A DNA stretch of 48,568 nt from Clostridia bacterium (GCA_018434325.1 JAHDPO010000046.1:1-48568); one strand, 5' to 3'. Positions 8,667 to 18,037 are shown, counted from the stretch's first letter. Numbers and translations: made by a program. Notes: generated by a model not told the origin, from the letters alone.

Positions 8667-11600
8667 ATGACTTTGGATAGCCTGAATTTTTCTGTCAATG
8701 GCAGTCCTGTCTGCTTGCCGAAAGAGAGAGGCGATGATTCTCTATTAAATTATTTAAGGGGAACAGCTTGTCTCAAAGGCACGAAAGAGGGCTGCAGCAC
8801 CGGCCATTGCGGCTCCTGCACCGTTTTGGTGGATGGGAGGCCGCTGCGGTCTTGTATTACTAAGCTCTCGGCCGTAGAGGGCAAAGCGGTGGAAACCATC
8901 GAAGGCCTGGCCGAAGGCGGCCGGCTCCATCCTATCCAAATAGCTTTTCTGGATGTGGGCGCTATTCAATGTGGTTTTTGCACGCCGGGAATGGTCATGG
9001 CCACAAAAGCTCTGCTGGATCAAAACCTGAATCCCAGCCGGCAGGATATCATGAAAGCTTTAAGGCGCAATTATTGCCGCTGCACCGGCTACGTTAAGAT
9101 CATCGAGGCGGTGGAGTTGGCGGCTGCCCGCCTCAGAGAAGAAAAAGAGCTAAGCGCGGGCCGCCAAGAGGCCCCGGCAAATCAGGAGACTCCGGTAAAT
9201 CAAAATGCACCTGTAAATCAAAATGCACCGGTAAATCAGGGAACCTCGATCAGCCTGGATTCTGCCGTTCCGCCTTTGTCCCAAAGCCGTTTATATGTGC
9301 AGCAGCCTCAGGGTGAGCCCAGCGAAAGGCCGCTGCCCACCTATAACCAAATCCACAAGGTCTGCGGCCGCGACCATCAAGACACTTATGACTATGTAGG
9401 ACAGCCTTTGTGGGACGCCGACGGCGCTGCCAAAGCTACCGGCGCTCTGGATTTTGCCGCCGATCTGGAGTTTCCCGGCATGGTTTACGGCGCTCCTGTT
9501 TGGTCCGGCCGGCCCCATGCCAGGATTCTCAGCATTGATACTGCGGCCGCCAAGGCCGCTGCCGGCGTAGTAGCCGTACTGACCGCCGCCGATGTGCCGG
9601 GCAAAAACGGCTTTGGCCTTTTGACGCCGGATCAGCCGGTATTTTGCGGCGAGGAAGTAAAATTCGTCAGGGATATGGTGGCCTTAGTCATAGCGGAAAC
9701 GGTCGCCCAGGCCAAAGCCGCTCTTTCTTTGGTTCAGGTGGAGTATGAGGATCTGCCTGCTGTATTTACCATGCAGGAAGCTGCCGCCAAAGGCCAGGTT
9801 ATCAAAGAGCTGACCCACGTGGTGGGCGATCCCGACGCCGTCCGCCAAGAGCCTGATCTGCTGATTTTAAAAGGTCATTTTTCCACGCCGCCGGTGGAGC
9901 ATGCCTATCTGGAACCGGAAGCCTCTATCGGCCTTTGGCAAGAGGAGGAAGGGCTGATCCTTTATGCGCCCACACAATCGCCTTTTGAGCTGCGGCGGCA
10001 GCTGACGGCTGTGCTGAATCTGCCGGCGGACAAAATCCGCATCGTCGTCACTCCCTTAGGAGGCGGTTTCGGCAGCAAGGCCGATGCCACCATAGAGCCG
10101 GCGGCGGCAGTGGCTGCCTATTGCCTGAAGCGTCCGGTGAAAATCGTTCTTTCCCGGGAAGAGTCCTTAGGCCTCAGCACCAAACGCCATCCTTACGAGA
10201 TGGATTATGAAATCGGTGTGGACCGGCAAGGCCATCTGCGCTTCATTGACGCCTATTTACTGTCCGACGGCGGCCCCTATTCCAATCTTAGCCCCCGGGT
10301 CATCGATCAGGCCTGTATCTTTTCCGTAGGCCCCTATCGCATTCCGGCGGCCAGGATCAGAGGCCAGGCTGTTGCCACCAACAATATTCCCGCCAGTGCC
10401 TTCCGGGGTTTCGGCATCAACCAGGCTAATTTCTCCATGGAGTCATTGCTGGACGAGGCGGCCGAAAAACTGGACCTGGACCCCTTTGAACTGCGGCTGC
10501 GCAACGTCTTTCAATTAGGAGACAGCACTCTTTCCGGTGAAATTCTCCAAAAAAGCGTGGGCATTCGGGAAACCGTCACCCTTTGTCGGGATGCCGCCCA
10601 AAAAGCCCTCGAAAAATATAAAGATCAGTATCCCCAAGGCACGAAGCGGCTGGGCATGGGTATGGCCAGCGGTTTCAAAAACGTCGGCGCCGGCAAAGGT
10701 AAGGTGGATGACGCCGGCGCCACAGTTAAGCTTGAAGCCGACGGCAGCCTGACGCTTTATGTCTCGGGTATCGACATGGGACAGGGCTTCCGGACGGCCA
10801 TGGTGCAGCTGGCTGCCGAGGTGCTGGGCTGTGAGCCCGAAGCGGTTAACGCCATCAATGGTGACACCAAGCTGACAGTACCCCATAGCAACGCTGTGGG
10901 TGAACGCCAAACCTTGATCAGCGGCAGTGCCGTTGTCGGAGCGGCCAAGGAATTCCGCAGCCGGCTGGCCGATGTGCTGGCAGGCAAAGGCATTGTCCCG
11001 GCGGCAGCTAACCAGGAGGCCCAATCCGCCGGTACTGCCGGTGGTGCCGGTGGTGCCGGGGTTGCTGCCGGAGCCAATGCCGGCACCCCTGTGGCCGGCT
11101 CGCAGTACGCCTTTGATCCTGACGACAACTCTTATCAGCAGCTGCCTGCCTGCACCCCGGAAAATCTCCGTCAGGCTCTGCAGCTTCTGGAAAGCGGCCG
11201 GATTCAGGGCCAAAGCCTCACCGGCAGCTATGTCTATATTGCGCCCAAGACCTTTGCTCTCTACGATGTGGAAGGCCGGGCCAGCGTATCCAAAGAGGAC
11301 TATAAGAACTACCCCGCTTACGCTTACACTACCCAGGCGGCTATCGTTGAAGTGGATACGGCCACAGGTAAAACCCGGGTTCTGGAGGTCATTGCCGCCC
11401 ACGACCTAGGCCGCCTGATCAATCCCAACGTAGTAGACGGCCAGCTCACCGGCAGCTGCTCCATGGGTATCGGCTACGCTTTGTCGGAAGCCTTCCCCAT
11501 GGAAGAAGGCCGGCCTCAAGTCAAATACTTCGGCCAGCTGGGCCTGCCCACTATTGATGAGACGCCGCTTTATGACATCATGATGCTGGAAGATCCCGAT

Positions 11601-11768
11601 CCCGCCGGCCCCTTGGGCGCCAAGGGCGTGTCGGAAGTAGCCACGGTACCCATGACCCCGGCGGTAATCAATGCCATTTATCAGGCTGCCGGTGTCCGCA
11701 TCAAATCTCTGCCCGCCACGCCGGCCAAGCTTTTAGCGGCCCTGGAAGCCAAAAGCGGCGGCAAATAA
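8667..11768 (+). CDS. Fused 2Fe-2S / molybdopterin hydroxylase (selenium-dependent xanthine dehydrogenase type)
   Basis: Single-chain molybdenum hydroxylase of 1033 residues. The first 155 residues hold two 2Fe-2S domains (GCSTGHCGSC, then CGFC and CRC). A linker containing tandem NQxxPVNQNAPVNQ units leads to the molybdopterin domain, with GGGFGSKAD near residue 465, AFRGFGINQANF near residue 570 and GAKGVSE near residue 990 holding the catalytic Glu. No FAD domain is fused or adjacent, as in aldehyde oxidoreductase (Mop) and the Se-dependent XDH-like family, which it resembles best; the selenium requirement itself cannot be seen. An Ala/Gly-rich insert lies at about residues 790-815. A GGGGGG ribosome site precedes the ATG. 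Confidence 0.85.
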   Translation: MTLDSLNFSVNGSPVCLPKERGDDSLLNYLRGTACLKGTKEGCSTGHCGSCTVLVDGRPLRSCITKLSAVEGKAVETIEGLAEGGRLHPIQIAFLDVGAIQCGFCTPGMVMATKALLDQNLNPSRQDIMKALRRNYCRCTGYVKIIEAVELAAARLREEKELSAGRQEAPANQETPVNQNAPVNQNAPVNQGTSISLDSAVPPLSQSRLYVQQPQGEPSERPLPTYNQIHKVCGRDHQDTYDYVGQPLWDADGAAKATGALDFAADLEFPGMVYGAPVWSGRPHARILSIDTAAAKAAAGVVAVLTAADVPGKNGFGLLTPDQPVFCGEEVKFVRDMVALVIAETVAQAKAALSLVQVEYEDLPAVFTMQEAAAKGQVIKELTHVVGDPDAVRQEPDLLILKGHFSTPPVEHAYLEPEASIGLWQEEEGLILYAPTQSPFELRRQLTAVLNLPADKIRIVVTPLGGGFGSKADATIEPAAAVAAYCLKRPVKIVLSREESLGLSTKRHPYEMDYEIGVDRQGHLRFIDAYLLSDGGPYSNLSPRVIDQACIFSVGPYRIPAARIRGQAVATNNIPASAFRGFGINQANFSMESLLDEAAEKLDLDPFELRLRNVFQLGDSTLSGEILQKSVGIRETVTLCRDAAQKALEKYKDQYPQGTKRLGMGMASGFKNVGAGKGKVDDAGATVKLEADGSLTLYVSGIDMGQGFRTAMVQLAAEVLGCEPEAVNAINGDTKLTVPHSNAVGERQTLISGSAVVGAAKEFRSRLADVLAGKGIVPAAANQEAQSAGTAGGAGGAGVAAGANAGTPVAGSQYAFDPDDNSYQQLPACTPENLRQALQLLESGRIQGQSLTGSYVYIAPKTFALYDVEGRASVSKEDYKNYPAYAYTTQAAIVEVDTATGKTRVLEVIAAHDLGRLINPNVVDGQLTGSCSMGIGYALSEAFPMEEGRPQVKYFGQLGLPTIDETPLYDIMMLEDPDPAGPLGAKGVSEVATVPMTPAVINAIYQAAGVRIKSLPATPAKLLAALEAKSGGK

Positions 11769-11840
11769 AGAACCTTATCCCGAAATTCCAATAAAATCAG
11801 CTCAGGGGGTCTCATGAGAAGGCCCCCTCTTCCCCACTTT

Positions 11841-11991
11841 TGCTCAAAATTGCAGGTTTAAAGTGTGCTGTTCTTTCAGAATAGCGGCCCCCTCCTGATC
11901 GCAACACTAAATATAGCCAAATACGGTCAAATGCAGTCAAATGTAGTCCCCAATGAAGTGTTCCGACACTTTAAACTTGAGATTTTGCTCA
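11841..11991. repeat. MITE-like element, copy 1
   Basis: About 150 bp bounded by imperfect terminal inverted repeats: left end 11841-11866 (core GGTTTAAAGTGT), right end 11966-11991 (core ACACTTTAAACTT). The interior shares ATATAGCCAAATNNNGTCAAATGCAG with copy 3 at 40865-41005. There is no coding capacity. It sits in the 511-bp gap 11769-12280, which has no gene. Confidence 0.75.
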
Positions 11992-12060
11992 AAATTGCCG
12001 GTTTTCCCCTATCAGGATGGTCAAAATCCTAATGAAAAACAGTAATTTAGCGCGCTACGC

Positions 12061-12165
12061 TTGCAATTTCAAGCAGTTAGCTATAGCATTTTCCGGGAAT
12101 ATCTGCAATTTTGAACAGCAGCTCAACATGCTGGTGTAATAGCTGCAAATTTGAGCAGTCAGCCG
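12061..12165. repeat. Cluster of 16-bp dyads (CTGCAAATTTGAGCAG family)
   Basis: Three copies of the dyad are spaced about 40 bp apart: TTGCAATTTCAAGCAG (12061-12076), CTGCAATTTTGAACAG (12103-12118) and CTGCAAATTTGAGCAG (12143-12158), each followed by an AGTTAGC or similar tail. The same units occur at 5445-5500, 23325-23340 and 41097-41152. Confidence 0.65.
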
Positions 12166-12217
12166 TACCATCCATCATCCATCCCTGGTACCACAAGCGA
12201 AAAATACTGATTTTCAA

Positions 12218-12250
12218 AAAGGCTGCCGCTAATTTGCGACAGCCTTTCTT
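12218..12250. terminator. Terminator downstream of ferritin and the fused hydroxylase
   Basis: AAAGGCTG-CGC pairs with GCG-CAGCCTTT around an A/T loop. It lies between the convergent ends of the fused hydroxylase (stop 11768) and ferritin (stop 12281) and has A/T-rich flanks on both sides, so it could act in either direction. Confidence 0.65.
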
Positions 12251-12280
12251 CAAACTTCTATCCTATCTATTCTGCCTATC

Positions 12281-12796
12281 CTAATCCAAAACCAAAGAAG
12301 GCGGCGCATATACTCTGGCGCCCAGCTCCTGATCCAGCTGATAAAGGCCCTGGGGCGTCTTGCCGAAAAGTTCAAACTTCTTGATCAGATCGCTGGCGTT
12401 TTTCTCTTCCTCCAACTGCTCCTTCACAAACCAATCCAGGAACTGCATGGTGCGGAAATCCTTATCGGCGTACGCGGCGGCATAAATATTATTGATGGAG
12501 GCGGTGACCAGCTTCTCGTGCTCCAGCACCTGATCCAAAACAGCCTCGAAAGAAGCATATTCATAAGGCGGCGCATCGATGGGCAAGAGCCTTACTTTAT
12601 AGTCGTTATTCAGCAGGTATTGCCGGAATAAAAGGCCATGATCCCTCTCCTCCTGAGCTTGAATCACAAACCAGTTTTCAAAGCCGGCCAGGCCCTCGTC
12701 GCTATAATAATTGGCCATATCCAAATAAAGATAAGCAGAATAAAGCTCTTTACAGATTTGCTCATTTAATAATTTTACTACATTTTCACTTAACAC
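12281..12796 (-). CDS. ftnA: Non-haem ferritin
   Basis: Iron-storage ferritin of the bacterial FtnA type, forming a 24-subunit shell that oxidises and stores iron. Ferroxidase residues are visible: Glu17 in KELYSAYLYLDMA, Glu50 and His53 in QAQEERDH, and the later acidic helix KEQLEEEK. The 171 residues are the usual length and there is no haem-ligand Met typical of bacterioferritin. Translation starts at GTG, with AGGAGG seven bases upstream. It lies just downstream of, and on the same strand as, the Crp/Fnr gene, with a Fur-box-like palindrome between them. Confidence 0.93.
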   Translation of the reverse strand: MLSENVVKLLNEQICKELYSAYLYLDMANYYSDEGLAGFENWFVIQAQEERDHGLLFRQYLLNNDYKVRLLPIDAPPYEYASFEAVLDQVLEHEKLVTASINNIYAAAYADKDFRTMQFLDWFVKEQLEEEKNASDLIKKFELFGKTPQGLYQLDQELGARVYAPPSLVLD

Positions 12797-12873
12797 AGGC
12801 GTCCCTCCTTGATTTTATTAAGTAAATTATATCCCGGAACTCCTCTGAAATCAAGGGTTTTTCATCCTATTAT

Positions 12874-12888
12874 CAATAATAATTATTG
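12874..12888. promoter_or_regulatory. Fur-box-like 7-1-7 palindrome upstream of ferritin
   Basis: CAATAAT-A-ATTATTG is a perfect 7-1-7 inverted repeat, sharing 10 of 14 arm bases with the Fur/PerR 7-1-7 consensus. It lies about 80 bp upstream of the ferritin start and abuts the stop codon of the regulator gene. Regulation by iron or peroxide is an inference. Confidence 0.5.
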
Positions 12889-13557
12889 TTAATTATGTTG
12901 CAGCAATTCAAAATGGTTGCGTTCAGCCTGCAAAATTCCTTCGTCCCGCAACTTGCTGATTTCATTGGCCATAGCGCTGCGGTCCACACAAAGGTAATCC
13001 GCCAGCTCCTGCCGGTTGAAAGGGATCATAAAGCTTGGACTGCCGGCTTTCTGGGCCTGGGCCGTCAGATAAGCAATCAGCTTCTCCCGGGTGCTGCGGC
13101 GGGAGAGTATCTCGATCTTTTGATTGAGCATTTGATTCTTATCGGCCAGGATACCCAGCATATTCTCAATGAGCTTATTATGAAAAACACAGGAGGAACT
13201 GCAGGTGGTAATCATTTTGCGGTAATTGATCATCAGGATTTCGCTCTTTTCCACCGCATAGACATTTACCGGCAAAATGTGGTTTTTGCCGCAGGCAAAG
13301 GCCTCGCCGAAGAGCTCCCCCGCCTCCAGCTTGGCCAGGATCGTACGGTTGCCCAGAAAATCCTCTTTGACCACCTGCACAGCGCCGGATAAAACCACGC
13401 CTACAAAGGAAGAAACATCTCCAACCACAAAAACCGTCGCCATTTTGTCAAATTTTTTGGTTTTGGCCGTAAGACATTGCAGCAAGCCGTCCAGCTCATT
13501 TTCTTTGATGCCGTTGAATAATGGCATTTTTTTTAATAGCGGATAAAAATTTTTCAT
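12889..13557 (-). CDS. Crp/Fnr-family transcriptional regulator (HcpR-like)
   Basis: Cyclic-nucleotide-binding-fold sensor joined to a winged helix (NRQELADYLCVDRSAMANEISKLRDEG region near the C-terminus). It probably responds to nitric oxide or redox stress and controls the divergent ferredoxin-hcp operon, the usual partner of HcpR. There is no N-terminal Fnr-type Cys cluster; a CSSSC motif lies in mid-protein before the long dimer helix. I chose the ATG at 13557, preceded by AGAGAGG, over the in-frame ATG at 13587, which has a ribosome site one base away and would put the operator palindrome inside the coding region. The protein is then 222 residues. Confidence 0.82.
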   Translation of the reverse strand: MKNFYPLLKKMPLFNGIKENELDGLLQCLTAKTKKFDKMATVFVVGDVSSFVGVVLSGAVQVVKEDFLGNRTILAKLEAGELFGEAFACGKNHILPVNVYAVEKSEILMINYRKMITTCSSSCVFHNKLIENMLGILADKNQMLNQKIEILSRRSTREKLIAYLTAQAQKAGSPSFMIPFNRQELADYLCVDRSAMANEISKLRDEGILQAERNHFELLQHN

Positions 13558-13570
13558 TTTGCCTCTCTTT

Positions 13571-13586
13571 TGTTGTAAATACAACA
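13571..13586. promoter_or_regulatory. Operator palindrome between the Crp/Fnr gene and the ferredoxin-hcp operon
   Basis: TGTTGTA-AA-TACAACA is a perfect 7-2-7 palindrome of Crp/Fnr size, 14 bases upstream of the regulator start and about 92 bases upstream of the ferredoxin gene. A possible -10 (TATAGT, 13603-13608) places the palindrome around -36 to -42 relative to the hcp-side transcript start, the usual activator position. It likely serves autoregulation and hcp activation. Confidence 0.65.
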
Positions 13587-13677
13587 TACCTCTTGTGAAC
13601 AGTATAGTAAACTAACGTCAGTAAGTCAAGTCAGTCAAGGGATTAGAGCAAGGGATTAGAGCGAAGGAGGAATTGAA

Positions 13678-14484
13678 ATGATTCGCAAAATTATCAAAAT
13701 AGATGAAAGCAAATGCAACGGCTGCGGTCTCTGTGCCGAAGCTTGTCATGAAGGAGCCATCGCCATGGTGGCGGGAAAGGCCAAACTGATTCGGGACGAC
13801 TATTGCGACGGCCTGGGCGATTGTCTGCCTTGCTGTCCTACCGGCGCTATCACCTTTGAAGAGCGGGAAGCTTTAGCCTACGACGAAGAGGCCGTGGCTA
13901 TCAATATGGCCAAAAAAGCCGAGGAAGCAAAGACCGGTCAGGCCAAGCCTCATTTTGGCGGCGGCTGCCCCGGCAGCAACGCCCACACTATTAACCGCCC
14001 GCCGGCAGGGGGCTGCCCCGGCAGCAATGCCCACGCGATTAAGCGCCCCGCCGCTGCTACTGCCGCCGGCGTCGGATCAACCCCGGCAGCCGCAGCAAGA
14101 CCTGCTCAGGAGATGGAAAGCCAATTAAGGCAATGGCCTGTCCAAATCAAGCTGGTGCCGGTCAACGCCCCTTATTTCAATCAGGCTCATCTGCTGATTG
14201 CCGCCGACTGCACAGCCTACGCTTACGGCGATTTCCATAACCGCTTTATGCAAAACCGGGTGACCATCATCGGCTGTCCCAAGCTGGACGAAGGCGATTA
14301 CAGCGAAAAGCTGACGGCCATCCTGCAGCAAAACGATATCAAAAGCGTTACCGTTACCCGGATGGAAGTTCCCTGCTGCGGCGGCTTGTCCAATGCGGTG
14401 ATCAAAGCCCTGAAGGACTGCGGCAAAATGATTCCCTGGCAAATCGTCACCATCACCACCGACGGTCAGATCATCGAAAACTAA
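13678..14484 (+). CDS. 4Fe-4S dicluster ferredoxin-type protein linked to hcp
   Basis: N-terminal bacterial 2[4Fe-4S] ferredoxin domain (CNGCGLCAEACHEG and CDGLGDCLPCCPTG, residues about 12-60), followed by a linker carrying two GGCPGSNAHxI repeats and an Ala/Pro-rich stretch, then a C-terminal domain of about 130 residues with more cysteines (DCTAYAYGDFH, GCPKLDEGDY, PCCGG). This arrangement is common next to hcp in anaerobes, and it probably supplies electrons to the hybrid-cluster protein. GAAGGAGG precedes the ATG. It lies 50 bp upstream of hcp on the same strand. The duplicated GCPGS segment looks like an internal repeat expansion. Confidence 0.88.
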   Translation: MIRKIIKIDESKCNGCGLCAEACHEGAIAMVAGKAKLIRDDYCDGLGDCLPCCPTGAITFEEREALAYDEEAVAINMAKKAEEAKTGQAKPHFGGGCPGSNAHTINRPPAGGCPGSNAHAIKRPAAATAAGVGSTPAAAARPAQEMESQLRQWPVQIKLVPVNAPYFNQAHLLIAADCTAYAYGDFHNRFMQNRVTIIGCPKLDEGDYSEKLTAILQQNDIKSVTVTRMEVPCCGGLSNAVIKALKDCGKMIPWQIVTITTDGQIIEN

Positions 14485-14534
14485 CGATAGTAAATCAAGA
14501 TAAATCACAGAAACAAAAAAAGGGAGGAACACCA

Positions 14535-16103
14535 ATGTCAAACATGTTTTGCTTTCAATGCGAACAAACTGCCGGCTGCACTGCCTGCACCGGTAAAGCC
14601 GGCGTCTGCGGCAAACAGGACCACACCGCCAATCTCCAGGATAAGCTTACCGGCGCCATGATCGGCCTGGCCAAAGCCGTCCAGGCAAAAGGCTTGGAAA
14701 ACAAGGCCGACGATGAGTTAAGTCTTACGGTCATGGAGGGTTTATTCACGACCATTACCAACGTCAGCTTCGATGATGAGGCTATTCAGCAGCAGATCGA
14801 CAAAACCCACCGGCTCACCGCCAAGTTCGGCGTCAGCCAGGATTACGATATGACGAAAATCTGGGAAGGCCATGAGGATATTCGTTCCTTGAAATCCCTC
14901 ATCCTCTTCGGTATCCGGGGCGTAGCTGCTTATGGCTATCATGCTTACGTCCTGGGCTACCAGGATCAGGAGGTAAACAGCTTTTTCATTAAAGCCTTAG
15001 CCGCTCTAGGCGAAGAAGGCAGCCTGGAGACTCTGCTTCCTGTGGTCATGGAAACGGGTAAAGTCAACCTGGCCTGCATGGCGCTTTTAGATAAAGCCAA
15101 TACCGAAAGCTACGGCACCCCTCAGCCTACTACCGTGCCTCTTTCCGTGGAAAAAGGGCCTTTCATCGTGGTCAGCGGCCATGATCTCTATGATCTGAAG
15201 CAGCTGCTGGAGCAGACAAAAGGCAAAGGCATCAACATCTATACTCATGGTGAAATGCTGCCGGCCCACGCTTATCCCAAGCTGAAAGAATACGGCCATT
15301 TGAAAGGCAACTTCGGCACCGCCTGGCAGAGCCAGCAGAAAGAATTTGCCGATATCCCGGCTCCCGTTCTCTTCACCACCAACTGCCTGATGCCTCCGAA
15401 AGACAGCTACAAAGATCGGGTCTTCACCACCGAAGTAGTGGCTTATCCCGGCCTGGTTCATATCGGCGAGGATAAAGATTTCACTCCGGTAATCGAAAAA
15501 GCTCTGGCTTTAGGCGGTTACAAGGAAGACCGGGCCATGACCGGCATCAACGGCGGCAGCCAGGTTACCACCGGCTTTGGTCACGGCGCAGTACTGGCCG
15601 CTGCCGGCACCATAGTTGAAGCAGTCAAAGCCGGCGCTATCAAGCACTTCTTCCTGGTGGGCGGCTGCGACGGCGCAAAACCCGGCCGTAACTACTACAC
15701 CGATTTCGTCAAGCAGACGCCGAAAGACACCATCGTCCTGACTCTGGCTTGCGGCAAATATCGTTTCAACGATCTGGATGCCGGTGAGATCGGCGGTTTC
15801 CCCAGAATTATGGACATGGGTCAATGCAACGACGCTTACTCCGCCATCAAGGTGGCGGTGGCTTTGGCGGAAGCCTTCGGCTGCGGCGTCAACGAGCTGC
15901 CCTTATCCATGGTGCTGTCCTGGTACGAACAAAAGGCTGTCTGCATCTTGCTGACCCTGCTCCACCTGGGCATTAAGAATATTCTGCTGGGACCCAGCCT
16001 GCCGGCCTTCGTATCACCCAACATCCTCAATTACCTGGTGGAGAACTTCAATATCGCTCCCATCAGCACTCCTGAGGCAGATCTGAAAAAAATCCTGGGC
16101 TAA
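14535..16103 (+). CDS. hcp: Hybrid-cluster protein (hydroxylamine / NO reductase)
   Basis: Hybrid-cluster protein that reduces nitric oxide or hydroxylamine during nitrosative stress. The N-terminus MSNMFCFQCEQT with following Cys residues (GCTACTGKAGVCGK) binds the 4Fe-4S cluster; hybrid-cluster ligands appear in GGCDGAKPGRNYY, LACGKYRFN, MDMGQCND and YEQKAVC. At 522 residues it is in the normal range for the shorter anaerobe class. GGGAGG lies upstream of the ATG. With the ferredoxin gene and the divergent Crp/Fnr regulator it forms a typical nitrosative-stress locus. Confidence 0.96.
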   Translation: MSNMFCFQCEQTAGCTACTGKAGVCGKQDHTANLQDKLTGAMIGLAKAVQAKGLENKADDELSLTVMEGLFTTITNVSFDDEAIQQQIDKTHRLTAKFGVSQDYDMTKIWEGHEDIRSLKSLILFGIRGVAAYGYHAYVLGYQDQEVNSFFIKALAALGEEGSLETLLPVVMETGKVNLACMALLDKANTESYGTPQPTTVPLSVEKGPFIVVSGHDLYDLKQLLEQTKGKGINIYTHGEMLPAHAYPKLKEYGHLKGNFGTAWQSQQKEFADIPAPVLFTTNCLMPPKDSYKDRVFTTEVVAYPGLVHIGEDKDFTPVIEKALALGGYKEDRAMTGINGGSQVTTGFGHGAVLAAAGTIVEAVKAGAIKHFFLVGGCDGAKPGRNYYTDFVKQTPKDTIVLTLACGKYRFNDLDAGEIGGFPRIMDMGQCNDAYSAIKVAVALAEAFGCGVNELPLSMVLSWYEQKAVCILLTLLHLGIKNILLGPSLPAFVSPNILNYLVENFNIAPISTPEADLKKILG

Positions 16104-16237
16104 TCCTTTTTCATCGGTTATACTATTCTGCGATTAAAATACTCCATATTTTAATCTGGCAATTCTTGATTGCCACTGCGCCAAAGGCGCAGGCAGATTA
16201 GTATTATTGATTCCCGATAAAACTCGATAAAACCTAT

Positions 16238-16287
16238 AAAAAAACAGCAGGTTCACAGGATAGTTGCCTATGAATCTGCTGTTTTTT
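16238..16287 (+). terminator. Strong Rho-independent terminator after hcp
   Basis: AAAACAGCAG-TTCA pairs with TGAA-CTGCTGTTTT around a 13-base loop, followed by TTTTTT. It ends the ferredoxin-hcp transcript and lies directly before a TATAAT (16292-16297) that may serve the next gene. Confidence 0.85.
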
Positions 16288-16323
16288 GCAGTATAATTAG
16301 TTGTTGGGAAAGGTGGGATCTAC

Positions 16324-17406
16324 TTGCTTTACGAAAAGAAAAAGCTGTTGGTTGTGGATGATGTGGAGATTAATCGCTTCATTTTAAAAGAGCTCTTCAG
16401 CGAAGAGTTTGAGGTTCTGCAAGCGGAAAATGGCCGCAGCGCCTTGGATTATCTGCAGCGTTATCCAAATGAAATCGCTATCGTACTGCTGGATCTGATC
16501 ATGCCGGTGATGAACGGGTTTGATGTACTGCAAAACATGCATGATACCGGGCTGATCCAAAAAATCCCCGTTATTCTCATCACCGGTGAGCACGACGACG
16601 AGAAAACTTTAAAAGGCTATGAGCTGGGCGCCTCGGATCTGCTGACCAAGCCCTTTAATCCCCGAATCGTCTACCGCCGGGTGCTCAATGTTATCAATCT
16701 TTATGCTCATAAAGAAAACCTGGAAGCAAAGCTCAAAGAGCAAAAGGCTATATTGGAAAAGCAGGCTCAGCGCCTGCGACAATCCAATCAATTCGTTATC
16801 GACGCCCTCAGCACTGCCGTAGAATTTCGCAGCTGCGAGTCCGGCGAGCACATCAAGCGTATCCGGGGGCTGACTAAGGTTTTTTTGGAAGCTATTAAAG
16901 AATCCTACCCGGAAGACTACCCCCTGACTCCCGAAGAAATCGACGTGATCTCCAGTGCTTCGGCTATGCACGATATCGGCAAAATCGCTATCCCCGATTC
17001 TATTTTGCTCAAACCGGGGCCCTTGACCCCTGAAGAGTTTGAGATCATGAAGACCCACACCATCAGGGGCTGCGAAATTCTCTCCAGTCTGAATTTTAGC
17101 CGGGATCAGGAGTATTACAAATATTGCTACGAAATCTGCCGTCACCATCATGAACGCTGGGATGGCAAAGGTTATCCCGACGGCCTCAAAGGCGACGATA
17201 TCTCGATTTGGGCTCAGGCCACCTCTTTAGCCGATGTCTACGATGCGCTGACCAGCGTCAGAATATATAAACCGGCCTTCCCCCATCAGCAGGCCGTGGA
17301 AATGATCATGCGGGGAGAATGCGGCACTTTTAATCCCAAGCTGCTGGCTTGTTTCAGCCGCCTGGAAAGCACCCTGCCGGAAAAAATCCGGCTGGCCAGC
17401 AACTGA
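16324..17406 (+). CDS. Response regulator with HD-GYP phosphodiesterase domain
   Basis: Two-component output protein predicted to degrade cyclic di-GMP. The N-terminal receiver domain (residues 1-125) has the acidic pair VVDDVE, the phosphoacceptor Asp in VLLDLIMPVMNGFD, and the conserved Lys in TKPFNP. A coiled-coil linker (residues 130-160) leads to an HD-GYP domain with HDIGKIAIPD and HHERWDGKGYPDGLKG. The length of 360 residues is typical. Translation appears to begin at TTG, with GGTGGG upstream. No histidine kinase is adjacent, but an HPt protein is encoded convergently just downstream. Confidence 0.9.
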   Translation: MLYEKKKLLVVDDVEINRFILKELFSEEFEVLQAENGRSALDYLQRYPNEIAIVLLDLIMPVMNGFDVLQNMHDTGLIQKIPVILITGEHDDEKTLKGYELGASDLLTKPFNPRIVYRRVLNVINLYAHKENLEAKLKEQKAILEKQAQRLRQSNQFVIDALSTAVEFRSCESGEHIKRIRGLTKVFLEAIKESYPEDYPLTPEEIDVISSASAMHDIGKIAIPDSILLKPGPLTPEEFEIMKTHTIRGCEILSSLNFSRDQEYYKYCYEICRHHHERWDGKGYPDGLKGDDISIWAQATSLADVYDALTSVRIYKPAFPHQQAVEMIMRGECGTFNPKLLACFSRLESTLPEKIRLASN

Positions 17407-17478
17407 GCCGGCCTTGACCAGCCGGGATATATCTGCTCCGGCCATTCGCAGCAGCCATCCCAGACCGGGCCCGCCTCG

Positions 17479-17850
17479 CTATTCGGCGGCCATCTCTTTA
17501 ACGATCGCCTCCACATGAATCCGGGTTTTGCTGTAAGCGGCCCAAAATTCCGCCAAAGCCTCATCAACGGACGCCTCCTGGCGCAACTCTTCCGTGAGGC
17601 GGCTGCTGGCTGCATAAAGTCTGGTCAAAGACAGGTTTCCCGTCATCCCCTTAATAGCGTGGGCTATGTCCGCCGCCTTTCTGTAATCCTTTTGCAGAAG
17701 ACTTTCCTCAAGAGAAGCAAAATCTCCGCTTTCTAAAAACATATCCAACATTTTTTGATAAAGCTGTTTGTTATCTCGAACTCTGGCGAGAGCTTCCCCG
17801 ACATTGACGAAACATTCCCGCTCTGAAGGCTCCTTATCCACTGTGGCCAT
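17479..17850 (-). CDS. Histidine phosphotransfer (HPt) domain protein
   Basis: Stand-alone HPt module of 123 residues, a four-helix bundle that relays phosphate between receiver domains. The signature AHAIKGMTGNLSL places the phosphorylated His at residue 64, followed by the Lys-Gly pair of the family. It converges with the HD-GYP regulator gene, which suggests, but does not prove, that it phosphorylates that receiver. A short AGGAAAGGG run lies immediately before the ATG. Confidence 0.85.
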   Translation of the reverse strand: MATVDKEPSERECFVNVGEALARVRDNKQLYQKMLDMFLESGDFASLEESLLQKDYRKAADIAHAIKGMTGNLSLTRLYAASSRLTEELRQEASVDEALAEFWAAYSKTRIHVEAIVKEMAAE

Positions 17851-17976
17851 CCCTTTCCTATTATCTGTTAAACCTTACTCTTCATTATTACAATATTATA
17901 ACATGTCTGGTTGGTATTTTCCACCGGCTTACCTCCATAAGCCGTAAAAAACCTTGCTAAACCTGGACTTGAATAT

Positions 17977-18010
17977 CCCATAACGATGGGTTAATATATA
18001 AGTATATAAT
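17977..18010 (+). promoter_or_regulatory. Upstream region of hemerythrin: inverted repeat and -10 box
   Basis: CCCAT-AACG-ATGGG (17977-17990) is a small perfect inverted repeat lying just upstream of a consensus TATAAT (18005-18010). The start codon is at 18038. A clear -35 is lacking, which fits activator or repressor control through the repeat. Confidence 0.4.
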
Positions 18011-18037
18011 AATGACTTTTAATAGGAGGAGATTGTT